Program-made: the position numbers and the translations under genes | The notes under the pieces: model-generated | The model's input: the letters and a program-made list of their open reading frames with translations, nothing else | The model's database searches: none | Told to the model about the DNA's origin: nothing | DNA from: Lepisosteus oculatus | Lineage: Eukaryota; Chordata; Actinopteri; Semionotiformes; Lepisosteidae | Length of the DNA stretch: 64,000 nt | NCBI RefSeq assembly: GCF_040954835.1 | Contig: NC_090711.1 | Location: 2,239,501 to 2,303,500 of the forward strand | Reading direction: 5' to 3' | Shown: in pieces, positions 15,811 through 26,946 of the stretch | How positions within the stretch are numbered: position 1 is the stretch's first letter | Layout of the letters: the number at the start of each line of letters is the position of its first letter

Positions 15811-18800
15811 TCAGTAGTGGCGTGGGTAATGGGACATTGGGGGTGCCTGGCCCATTCCCTGACCCATTCCCTGCCCCATTCCCTGACCCATTCCCTGGCC
15901 CATTCCCTGGCCCATTCCCTGGCCCGGCCTGAGCACTGCAGCGTTGCCTGGGTTGACGAGGTGGTTTATGGAGGGTCCGCTCTGAATTAGGGTGTCCAGG
16001 GCCTTCTGCACACTGGGGTTGTCGAAATTGATCCCAGTGCTCCCCGCAGCCGTCCGCTGGGGTCCCACCGGCGCAGACACGCGCCCCTGGGGCAGTCCGT
16101 AAGGGGGGGCCACGCCGGGCGGCACGACGGGGGGGCGCAGGGCCGGCCTGGGGGCCATCACGCTGGGGTCCTGAGAGGAGGGCGGAGGCATCTTGGAGAG
16201 AGACGGAGGAGGGATGGACGCCGGCGGCTGACCGGCGGACTGGCCGCCCATCGAGGAGGAGTAGCCCTGGGAGGGAGCGGACCCCCCCGTGCTGGCCGGG
16301 GGGGCCCCGGAGCCGCTGTTGAACAGGCTGAGGATTTTAGCCTGCAGCTCCTGCTGGTGGCTGGAGGAGCTGGCGGGGTTGGAGGCCGGGGGCGGGGGCA
16401 GGTGAGGGGTGTGCGCGGGGTGAGAGGAGAGGGAGGAGTGCACGGGGCGGGCCGTGTGAGCCCCGTGAGCCCCGTGAGCCGCGTGCGAGGCGCCGGCCAG
16501 GCTCTGGGAGGGAGGCGGGGGCTCCAAGGCGGAGGGCGCAGCAGAGGGCCGAGAGCCTGCAGAGGAGGAATAAAAACCACACTGAGTCCACGCTGGTCTG
16601 CACACAGCCGGGGAATCAAAAACGTCATTCTAACGGCTGGAGAGCTGAAGGGCGACGTTTTGCCTGCCTGCGTGAGGGTCGCTGGTGCTGCGCAGCAGCC
16701 GCTCTCTCTTGTCTCTCAAGTAGTCGATGAGCCGGTCCAGCTCCTCCAGGGTCAGGAACCTGAGGGCACACGAGACGGTGACGAGGGTCCGAACCGCGGC
16801 TGTGAATAAGGCACGGCAGGGACGCGCGGGGCGGACGGGCCAGGCCGCGCGGACATTCAGGCCCGGGTGTCCCAGCCTCCCTCTTCAGGGGCGGGAGGCA
16901 GGCTGGGGGCTGCTGCCACTCACCGGCCCTCGGACAGCAGCGTGACGATGGGCTGCAGGGAGATGGGGTGGCCGTCGCGCTCGTGCTCCCTCATCAGCAC
17001 GTCGTCCGCCATCTTGGCGGCCTTCCGGGCGATGTCCTCGCGCTCCTTGTCCCGGTGCTCGGCCTTGAACAGGTCGTAGTTGTGCGCCACCAGCACCATG
17101 GCGTCCTGCATGGGCATGTTGCGGTGCTCTGAGAGGAGCCAGGACAGACAGCGCCGGGTTAGACAGCCCCCTCACGGCACTCTGCCGACGGGATCCAGGG
17201 CTCGAGACACGCCAACACCAGCCTGAGAGAAACGAGGCTGACGAAGCCACAGCTTTCACTGACACAATCCGAGAGAAGCTCCTCGCTCACGGCTACAAAA
17301 CAAGTCTCCCACCCTGGGCTTGAACCCACGACCTTCCAGGTGGTCATGATCGCTTACAACCGCAAAACTACTCGTGAATACGGCGCTACTAAGAGATCCC
17401 GAGTATCACAAGGAAACGAAGCACGTTTTAGAAAGAAACTGAATTTCGGATAGCAATTAAATGTTTTAGATGTCACTTGTGATTGAATGAATCATTCACG
17501 ACCGACAGCGATGCACTCAGTCGCTTCACCAGTCGGAGAGCTCATCAGTCCAAGTCAAGTGATGAGGTGACTGAAGCCCCTGAATATCTAGCCTGTGACG
17601 TCTACAGTAGGCCCCCGATGATGACCCATGTCATGTCCGTTACAATTCTGTCACGGGCTACAATAAAGTCTAGTCATTTTCCTGACGACAAGTGACATTT
17701 CCTTCGATGCCGAGTGTCCGGTAGCAGCGCCTGCACTCCCGCCGGAGAACACTTCCGGAAGGCAGTTTTCCGGAGCCGGTGGAAGGCCACGCGGACAGGG
17801 GACCCCACCTACCCTGGGGAGTGCCGAAGAGGATGTTGACGGTGCAGGAGCGGTGCACCTGGTGCTGCTGGGTGATGATGATGGCGAAGGGGGTGCGCGC
17901 GCGCCCCACGTCCTCCAGCGCCTGCGTCAGCGACACCTCCGTGTTCAGGAAGATCAGGTCCACCACCATGCCCAGGTCCCGCACCTTGCGCCCCACTGTC
18001 TCCGCATACTCCCTGCAGAGAGGGGCGAACACAAGGAACGCCGCGGGGGGGCGGGGAGGGGGGGGTTAAGGGAAGAAAAAAAAATAAAATAAGGTCGACT
18101 GTTCCTGACATTTCTCGACCCCACTGACCTATACCCACCCCTCTCTAGGGTGCTCTGGAAAAGCAGAACTGTCACTAACAGCCTCTCCCCTCCGACCTGA
18201 ACAAGGTACATTTCAGATTCAATAAGCCAGAAGAACGCCTCAGACAAGCTCCAGGCGGTTCTGTCCCTGGCCTGACTGTGCGCAGTGAAGAGGAAGGGCG
18301 GCACCACAGCAAAAGCAGACGATCCTGAGGCCCCAGCAGGCGGCCCGTGATAGGGACTCACTTCTGCTGCTTGTTCACCACGATGACCGAGCAGTCGACG
18401 GGCCGCTCCGAGTCGTAGCGCCGCTGCAGCTCCTCGTAATACTGCCGATACAGCTCGTTGCGCCGGCGCTCCTCCGCCCGGGGGCGGTCATCTGGAAGAG
18501 CCGAGGCACAGCTCACTGCACAGGGCACAGGGCACACGCTCACTGCACAGGGCACAGGGCACACGCTCACTGCACAGGGCACAGGGCACACGCTCACTGC
18601 ACAGGGCACACGCTCACTGCACAGGGCACAGGGCACACGCTCACTGCACAGGGCACAGGGCACACGCTCACTGCACAGGGCACAGGGCACAGGGCACACG
18701 CTCACTGCACAGGGCACACGCTCACTGCACAGGGAACAGGGCACAGGGCACACGCTCACTGCACAGGGCACACGCTCACTGCACAGGGCACAGGGCACAC

Positions 18801-21800
18801 GCTCACTGCACAGGGCACAGGGCACAGGGCACACGCTCACTGCACAGGGCACACGCTCACTGCACAGGGAACAGGGCAAAGGGCACACGCTCACTGCACA
18901 GGGAACAGGGCACAGGGCACACGCTCACTGCACAGGGCACACGGTTTCCGCGGCGGGGAGGGGCGTGTAGACAAACCCGCCGACACCCCCCTGCAGTCCC
19001 GACGGCTTAGGAAGAGGAAAGGCGAGCCAGCGTACCTTCGGAGTCCCTCCTGCCATTCCAGGAGTCCCTGCAGCGATCTGGGTAGGGGTCCTCTTTCCTG
19101 CGGTAATAGTCGTCGTCGCGGTAGTACCGCTCGTACTCTTCATCTCTGCCAAGCAATCGATTTCCAGAGAACGACTTTAGAAACGCTTCACTTTCAGAGT
19201 CATGCAAGGGAGACAAAAATCAAACTACGTTACACACCTTAGGCCACACTCTACAAAGGAAGTGAATTCCCCTCACTATTTCACCAAATAGACAACAAGG
19301 GTTCAACACCAACACCTCAGTGTACACAGGTGTTTCTACAGCCCCGTTACACACTGTACTGACAAATTTACAATCGAGATTGTTTTTTAAATCCATACTT
19401 CTGGATTTAAGTGCTGTTACTGGGACTTCAACTGGGGGTCTACATTAACTTCATTAAGCAGCAATGCAACACGCACAGAAATACTCCCATGCAAGCAAAA
19501 TCTACATCACATAAACAACTGAAAATGTGAATAAGAACAGGGTTCTGAATTGGACATGGTTGGAACAGTTCTCTTCATTCACGTCAGGCTAACGACCCGG
19601 CGATGTGAACTGTGTACATGCTGGGACAGAGTCACCTTCTCCACCACCATTAACAACAGAGAGAAGCAGCCCCGCACGGAGGAGCCAAATACTAGAGCGG
19701 TTACTTCGGTCACACCCGCTCCCCGACTTCTATAAAGGCTGTTCCACAGCTCTCTACTAAACCCGAGACCTCACGTCACGACAGGAGCAGCCCCTCGCAA
19801 CACAGAAGCCAAGCCCACGACAGACGAAACATCGCGCTAACCGCCAACACGTTTCACAACCTTTTAAGGAGTAACGAAACACACTTTAAAGGGATGCACA
19901 GCGAAGAGGAAATGCAGCCCTGGAGAGGGAGGGAGGGAGGGAGGGAGAGAGAGTGTACTTTTATTTTTTGTTTTGTTTCATGTGAACTTCATTATTTGTG
20001 CTTGCGTTGGCAACGCTGATCGCGCCCACCGGCCACGCTAATAAAGCACCTTGAACCGAGAGAGAGGGCGGAGGGGACACGCACGGCTCCCGGCCCGCCA
20101 CCCAGCTGCCCGAAACGCTTCTCACACAAGGGGGCGCCAACGTCCGCCCCTCGGGGCCACTCACCTGTAGTGCGGGTCGCGGGGGTCGCCCCGGGGGTCC
20201 TTGTCCCGCCCCTCCGAGCTGCGGTAGCGGTCGAAGTGGGGCTCCCGCGGCTCGTGCTCGCGCGGGTGGCTGCCGCGCGGCTCGCGGAAGTCCCGGGCGT
20301 CCCGGCCGTCCCTGTGGTCCCGCGAGTCCCGGGCGCGCGGCGGGGAGCGCGAGCGCTCGCGGGGCTCCCTGGCGTCGCCGTAGCCGCCGTACGGATTCCT
20401 GGGGGGGGGGGGGAGCGGCACGAGTCAGGGGGCGGGCGCCGCACGCAGGTGGAGAGTCTCCTTCATTTATTAATATAGATTAAAAAAAACACCCCAAAGA
20501 GAGAGACGAGCGGTCAGCAGCCCCCGGAGCGGGAGAGCTGGAGCAGGACAGCCGGCCGGACCGAGGGGGACCCGGCTCGGAGCTGGAGAGGGCTGAGCCG
20601 TCCGGCCACGTCCAGTCCAGCTCCAGCGTCATTCCTCGGACCCCAACGCGCCGAGCTCATGCCGGAACTAGCGGCCGCTCCACGGACTCAGTTTGACCCC
20701 CGGGAAGCGCCCCCAGCCTCTTCCGAACTGTAAGCGCCTTAGTGCAGCAGCTCGGAGTTCATAATGACGGGAAAGTCATTATTCTCCGGCCTGGGAAAAT
20801 ACTGCACCCAAACAAAGCAAACTGGATATGGTCAAGATTTTCACATTTTAAAATGATGGGGTAAAAAAGTTTTACGCGCGCAGTCTGGTCGTTTCCCGTT
20901 ACAAATCGGACCTGAAGCATTTAGTTCTGGCGAAAAGCCTCCCGCAGAGCAGAGAGAATCGGAGCGGGCTCTGGAAAGACTTCCCCAGTCCTTGCAAGAA
21001 GAAAGGAAAAAAAAACGAGTGTTCTCTTATCTTTTCCATTAGGAAACTCATTTTCCGCCTCCCGTTTTCCCAACGCAGTGAAATGCTACAGCTGCCCACG
21101 CAAGGGCCGACTCGTCTCCATCTTATCATACGAGATTCCACGCGTAGCGATGAATGGAAATACTCCAGAGAAACGGGTCTTCAAACGCAACAGTGAAATG
21201 ATGATCGTTATTCCAGAGCATCTCCTGTTCACGTACATCCGTGATGTACTCTCCTTCCGTGCCATCCGTTTATAATTACAAATATCTCCTTGCAGAGGTC
21301 AAGAGAAACCTCTGGTGTGCACATCAACGCACCGGTGGCTGGAAACGATGTTTTTGTTTTTTTAAAAAGGGGGTTCAAAACAGACTTGGAGGTGGTCAGA
21401 TCTTCAGAGGCTCATAAAAGACGGGAAATCAAAATTTTGCGCGGATTTAACTCGGTACGATCGATTCAGGCTCCCGCAACAGGAGAGAAAATATATAAAG
21501 AGATAAATTGTAGTCGTATCCAAGACAGACGCGGGGCTAGAGCATCACCACGTACAGAACAGATCGCAGATAAAAACCCGTCCACTGCTGGGATCGTCCC
21601 GTGAGCGCCAGCGACAGGAGGCTGCGAGAAGCACCGCGTCCGAGCGAACCGGGTCGCCGCGCAGGACGGGCCCGGCGGGCTGGGTCACCGGAGGCGGGTG
21701 GCTCTCGCCCCTGCTTCTCCACACGCAGCGTGTCACCTGTCAGCGTTACTTTACCTGCGAGGGGGGCTCTGTCGGGAATGAGCTTTATTCTGCCGCCGCT

Positions 21801-24800
21801 CCGCCGCCATATTAATATCTGAAAATAAACCAACCCACACGTTCAACACATCAATAATGTTAAAAAAATAAACGATTCGCAAAAATAAAAAAATACACCG
21901 TGAGGCGCAAGCAAATAAGGGCGATAAATAGTGCTCGTTTTTCCTGTTCTCCATACAAATGCAGCTAGGGACGTTTATAACCGAGTGTTTCTTGCATCTT
22001 GAAAAGTACACAAGATACATGGATCTTCTCGGCAAAATCTATAGAACTGCTTTAAAATTTGTCAGATATTTTAATATTTTACAGAGTTTGATTTAAACCT
22101 TTGAACTACTCGTGTTTAGGGTCCTTCTGCTCCCCTGGGGGAATCCAGGTTTTAAAGAGTACACCTGAAAGTACAAATTCATCCCACCAGGAAAACTGGG
22201 GATGTTAAGTACAGTGACCTCCGAAACCATTAAATTATTCGGTTTTGTATTGCGGTAGTAACTTATCGAAGGTTTCTAAAGCAATACATATACATGTTTG
22301 TATACATACACACACAGAGAAAAGGGAGTGACCTTTTGTTTCGTTTGGCATCTTGACACATTTTTAACAACCTTCAGAGCAAGTTTCACATCTTCCAACG
22401 TCAAATTCATACTTCACAACTACCATAAAATTATCTGACAGCAATAACTGCATCCAAAAAGCTCTGATATTATATTTTCAAGGTGCATGTGAAATGACTG
22501 AAGCTTCAAAAATCCAGGATTTTGCGACTGGGGGAGAAATGAAATATCCCCCCCCCATCAGGAAGCAAATGCGACCACAGTGCTCATATGCTTTTTAATT
22601 CACCATATATTCAAGTGTCATGGAAGAAACTTTTAAAATATAAATATCAAATATACATACAAATAACACGTCTCTCATTTCAGACCCAGAAGAAAACTCT
22701 CAGCCATGAGAAAGTGCACTGGAGTGTTCTTCAAGCCTGGCACTGAAAACATCACCAGAAAGTAATGTCTCTGAGGCTACAGGCTTTTCAGTTTTACTCC
22801 CCCTTTTAATTACCGTGACGCAAAACCCTCTACTGGCTTTTCCTTAAAAACGACGAGGAGAAGCAACATTCAACGGCTTTAGACAGAGATGAAACTCTTC
22901 TGAAACTCGTTTGTCTCAGCGGTGTCTGTAGAACCCGTTTGCCTGACAGGTTCCTGGTCCTTTAAGAGTACATCCGTTCATTCTTTTGCGAAAAATGAAA
23001 TTGAAGCAAACAGAAAATAAGACGCAGACATTAAAATCTTCACTGCAGCTGCGTTGAAATGACCGGAACCCTTGATAGAAATGCCACAAGCACATATTTT
23101 ACATTTTTTTAATTATAAAACATCAAACAAACAAAAAATATGCTTTTCTAAAGTCTCACATTTAAAATACAGACCATGAGAAACTGTCGAAAATAGCCCT
23201 GAGCTTTACAGCGCCGTACATGTTTTTTCCAATTACAGACAGCAGGGGTGGAATATTTACCACAAGCCGGCAAGCGCCGCTCTCCGTGGGGGAGACTCGA
23301 ACCCGGTGCCAGTGAAGTCTTACCTAGTTTATAACCTCTATAAATGCGACCGGTTTGTCCAGCCTTTGCCGCCTCTGCCTCCTCGGCCCGCTCAAACTGC
23401 ACAAATCCGTACCCGCGGAACATGGACAGGGCTGGAAAGAGAAGCGGTTTTTCTCTTTTAAACATTCCCACACCTACAGCATGATGCCAGTTATCCACAA
23501 GGACACAGTGTGCAAAGTCTGCCAGCATGGCTCAAGGTGACAGGCAAAGAATTTTGACCTTTTCATTCTGGAATATATTAATAAAAACCAATGTCTTTAC
23601 ACAAGCATGACGCTTTTCCTAGAGCATTTCTTTGCTTTCTCAACATTTTCAAAGTTTGAGGTTTGTTCCAGCAGCAGCAGTTCTGACTAGAGACGGGAGA
23701 GCCTGGTCTGGCACATCAATGTACCCTTCAGAGTGCTCTCTGCTGGCTGAAACACTACAATGTTATGGGGAAAAAGAAAAGTCATTCCTGTCCATTTCGG
23801 GTTAAAGAACTCACACACTTTTAGAAAAAGCATTTAAAAAGCATTGATGCATTTAATAAGACCTTGAAATACTTTTAAGACATAAATCTGAAACTGATTC
23901 TCTCGCACCCAAGTCTTAAAATCTGTATCAGTACATTTTGCTGCGAGTTTCTTTGCTTTAATATGTTTGAGACACCTGATCCGAGTCAGATTTTCCCTTG
24001 ATTATCCTGATTAGACAACAGAGGCATACAAGCAAGATGTACAAACTGCTTTAAAAAAGGAAAGCTGGTCTGTGCAAAGGCAATTTATCTCTGCCACAAT
24101 CTGAACGTGTATTTAAACTATACTGCAAGCTCAGTTCTGTAAAAAGCTATAGTTTTAGCACGTATAAAAACCAATGAGATTTGTCTCATTTAGTGTACAA
24201 AGTGCTTCCTATTCTGCTTACAACAACTTGCAGCTCTCCCTCAGGAGGATCTTCATTTGCGGGGTTAGGATTAAATAATCTCTTGCACCCCAAAATGGTT
24301 CCCATAGAGAAGGGGACCCACTTCACCCCCACTGAACACAAGGCAGCTGCTCCAGGACACAGATCAGGTGGAGAAATGAGAGACTGCTTCACCCACGGAA
24401 TTAAGGGGGAACGGAGGGAGGAGAACCTATACAAACCCTGCATGAATTCAGCCAGGACCAGCAGCAGTCCTGTTCTGAACACTCCCACGGTGTTTAATAT
24501 CTTTAATAACCAAGCAGGCACAACTTTGCTTTGCAGCTCCTCTGAAGGACAGTACCGCCTACAGCTGTCACCACATCCTGGCTTTGTTTTGAAAATACTG
24601 CGCCACCTACTGGTCCACCCGGTGCATCTGCAACCTGGTTTACCTCAGAGGCCTCCCAGTCCAGGACTGAAGAGGGGCCCAGCTTTAAACAGCTTCCCAG
24701 ATCTGACAGGAACAGGCTACAAGGAAGACAACTCTCTCTCAGGGGGACAGAGGAGAATAAGGGGCTCTGCTACATTAGTAGTCCAGCAGTGTGTTTTTGC

Positions 24801-26946
24801 CACACTTTTGTACCTGTGGTTCAAATCTGCAACTTTTAACACACAAGAGGAAGCACAGAAGTACAGTACTGAAACTTATCTAGTCCAAAACATAAGCAGC
24901 TCACTCAATAATGCTCACCTTAGCCAAAAGGGTAGTAAATGCCTTATTAAGGAATTTGCTGAGATTCTCATTCTTTCATCCATCCTCATACAGATCACAA
25001 AGCAAGATCACATTTTGCATTACTTTTGACTATGGACACCTTTCAGCTTTGCTTGCAGTTATGGTCCATCCATTTTGTGATCTTGATTCTACTCCAGTTA
25101 TTCACACACCAAGCAATGTTTACTTCAAGCTCCACACTGTAAATTCTGACTTCTGAAGTTGAAAAGGCCTTTATATTTATGACAAACTCAGCTAGAACAT
25201 GTAAAATTTTGCTTGTGAAAATGCCCCTGTAACGCAGGGTATATATGGCTACTTTCCGACCTACGGTTGACTACACAAGGCAATCTTCAGACTGAACGCG
25301 AGATCAACCAGTATAACACACACACCAGCCTGTTATTGCATATGACCAAACAACAAATGGAATTAATTTTAAACTTAAAGACTACATGGGGTTAGTTTAA
25401 CACAGTAAGCTTAACAAAAAAGAAATAGCCTCAGATACAAAGTTCATTTACTTTCCACATTGACAGTATGATAAATCACATACAAAAAACTGACTGAAGT
25501 ACACCACTTCACAAAAAAAAAGTTATATTTCCGTGATGATTATCATGCGTTTACAAGAACTGTCACAATAACATTTTTTGATGGCAGCAATGTGCTTCTG
25601 ATAAATGGCAATCCAGCAGATATTTCTTGATTACTTGCACACATTCGGTTTAATTGCTAGGGGACAGATATTTGTATGTTTGCAATGCATTTCTTTTACT
25701 TAAATACTGTTTACATCAATTCAGCTGCAGAACTTTCCTCGCAGTCACAGTCATCCTTTGCCCTCTGGAACTGGTACAGAACAGAATAATTAATAAAACC
25801 TTGACACTGTCAGCTCTGATTTTGAAAAACTTATCGACTCAATATTTCTCAGAACACTGCATCAAAATCTATTTAATCTTAGTGGACTACAACAGAAAAC
25901 AAAAATATATATTTACAAAAAAAATGAATTATCTGGATAGCCTGTTTCCTTAACTCAACTGGGTCTTATGACCAACGGCTTGACTGCTCTGCACAGTCTG
26001 CTTGCTCCTTTTATCGAGATGATCTTACATTCACAGCAACAGTTCTTGGGCTGCTCTGACTAACAACACTGAAGACACCTCCATGGAAACGGACAAATAC
26101 TTCTCAAGTCTGAAGTTGGCCGTGGAGGTCAAAACTCCAAAACAAATTAAATAAAGTGGGAAAATGAAAGGAAAACTTCAAAATTATTTGCCTGTCTCCT
26201 GTGTCCGGATCAGCACTGCTGTTTCAGCTGGCAGAACAAGGCACTGGGTGAAAGGGTCTCTAGTAGGACAATGTGCATTAGCTCTATTTTTTAACTCATC
26301 AGTCTTCGCAAACCATTCACGAAAAACTAACACTGTTAAAATGCGATTCAATCTGGAAGCTACAAGATAACCTTTTTTTGTGATCTATAATCCTAAAAGG
26401 TTCATACTAAATTAAAACAGTAAAAAAAAAACGTTTTTTTTTTTAAGTCTGGGATGATAAGATTTGAGATGAGTATTTTAATTTTAGGACTGACGGAGTC
26501 AAGATATTTTGCAGGCTGCCCTGTTACAGCAAGTGTGGGATGGAGAGGATACAAGTTTAGTATCCGGCCCTTAATCTACATTTACACTAGAAAGCTGGGC
26601 CGAGGAAGGCAGGCCCATTCATGAGCACTACGGGTGGGGGGTGTGGTCAACAGGCCTGGCGAGGTGAAGCCGCATCGCAGCGGTCGGGTCCGCACAACAC
26701 CGAGACGCGTTCAGACGGGATTTTTGACGGGACAGGAAAAATAAAATAAAAATACAACGACACCGTAGCGTCACACTACTAACCGTTGATCTTTCCGTAG
26801 GGCCTGAACAGGTCTTCCAGGTCCTTCCTGTCCATGAGGGTGGTGGGCAAATTCCCCACAAAAATTCTCCTCTCCAGGTCCCGCGGGTCATTGCTGTTGG
26901 TGGTGTGGTGGGAGGGGCTCCCGCTGCGACTCCGTCTGCGAGACAT
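15811..26946 (-). CDS. ncoa5: NCOA5, nuclear receptor coactivator 5, with N-terminal RRM
   Basis: Nuclear coregulator of oestrogen-receptor and orphan-receptor transcription. Coding exons in transcript order: 26784-26946 (ATG at 26944-26946), 23324-23431, 21755-21818, 20165-20398, 19036-19145, 18362-18491, 17813-18012, 16924-17128, 16635 or 16668 to 16759, 15811-16556 (stop 15811-15813). Either exon 9 end keeps frame, giving 694 or 683 aa against 579 in human. Order of parts: SR-rich start; RRM at about residues 27-97 with RNP2 IFVGNL and RNP1 RGYGFVQF; an Arg/Asp/Glu-rich segment from about 112; a helical segment with RRNELYRQYYEELQRR; the anticodon-binding-like domain beginning DCSVIVVNKQQK and including FAIIITQQHQVHRSCTVNI; a Pro/Ser/Gln-rich tail with ELQAKILSLFNSGS and GINFDNPSVQKALDTLIQSG; six GMGQ repeats; terminal SHYPRHY. 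The human LINLL receptor box reads IVTLL here. The first intron (3.35 kb) is AT-rich and holds no recognised gene. Confidence 0.93.
15849..15920 (-). repeat. ncoa5: Six 12-bp coding repeats (GMGQ)n in NCOA5
   Basis: Six near-identical 12-bp units encode GMGQ repeated six times just before the C-terminus. Human NCOA5 has only a single AQMGQPQAPMG-like stretch there. Replication slippage probably expanded it; length polymorphism is likely. Confidence 0.9.
17295..17370 (-). repeat. Possible tRNA-derived SINE head fragment
   Basis: On the minus strand GGAAGGTCGTGGGTTCAAGCCC contains a good RNA polymerase III B box (GGTTCAAGCCC), with a tRNA-like stretch upstream. It lies in NCOA5 intron 7. No convincing tail is visible, so this is a decayed copy at best and not a tRNA gene. 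Confidence 0.35.
18512..18945. repeat. Compound minisatellite in NCOA5 intron 5
   Basis: About 16 units share a 20-base core (GCTCACTGCACAGGGCACAC) with zero to several extra 7-base CAGGGCA insertions, so the period is roughly 20, 27 or 34. It fills most of the intron between exons 19036-19145 and 18362-18491 and ends about 20 bases from the exon 6 acceptor. In the sense of NCOA5 (minus) each unit contains CCCTGTGCAG directly overlapping GTGAGC, that is an acceptor-like and a donor-like motif. Confidence 0.93.
19924..19952. repeat. (GGGA)n/(GA)n simple repeat
   Basis: A short purine tract of GGGA then GA units lies in NCOA5 intron 4. It reads as a pyrimidine tract in the transcript. Confidence 0.8.
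21755..26946 (-). other. ncoa5: RRM-encoding exons 1-3 of NCOA5
   Basis: Three exons (26784-26946, 23324-23431, 21755-21818) join in phases 1 and 1, then enter the next NCOA5 exon in phase 2, with no break. They give one RNA-recognition motif: beta1 RRIFVGNLPTT, helix 1 RKDLEDLFRPYGKI, beta3 RGYGFVQFERAEEAEAAKA, then GQTGRIYRGYKLDINMAAERR. The closing LDINMAAE is very like the RRM of hnRNP C and RALY (LDINLAAE). The canonical human NCOA5, as I recall it, starts just after this point. The domain suggests direct RNA binding. Confidence 0.88.

Noticed and set aside
17295-17370. A tRNA gene on the minus strand, suggested by a good B box.
   Set aside because: No cloverleaf could be folded by eye and no A box or terminator is at the right spacing. 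Best explained as a SINE remnant.
18358-18894. A 178-codon minus-strand frame rich in CPVPCA/CSERVPCA repeats.
   Set aside because: Most of it is the minisatellite read through. Only its last 45 or so residues are the genuine NCOA5 exon 6.
24181-25029. A 282-codon open frame on the plus strand inside NCOA5 intron 1.
   Set aside because: No recognisable domain and no splice context. Composition is like ordinary non-coding DNA, and it lies antisense within an intron. Probably chance, possibly an old repeat.
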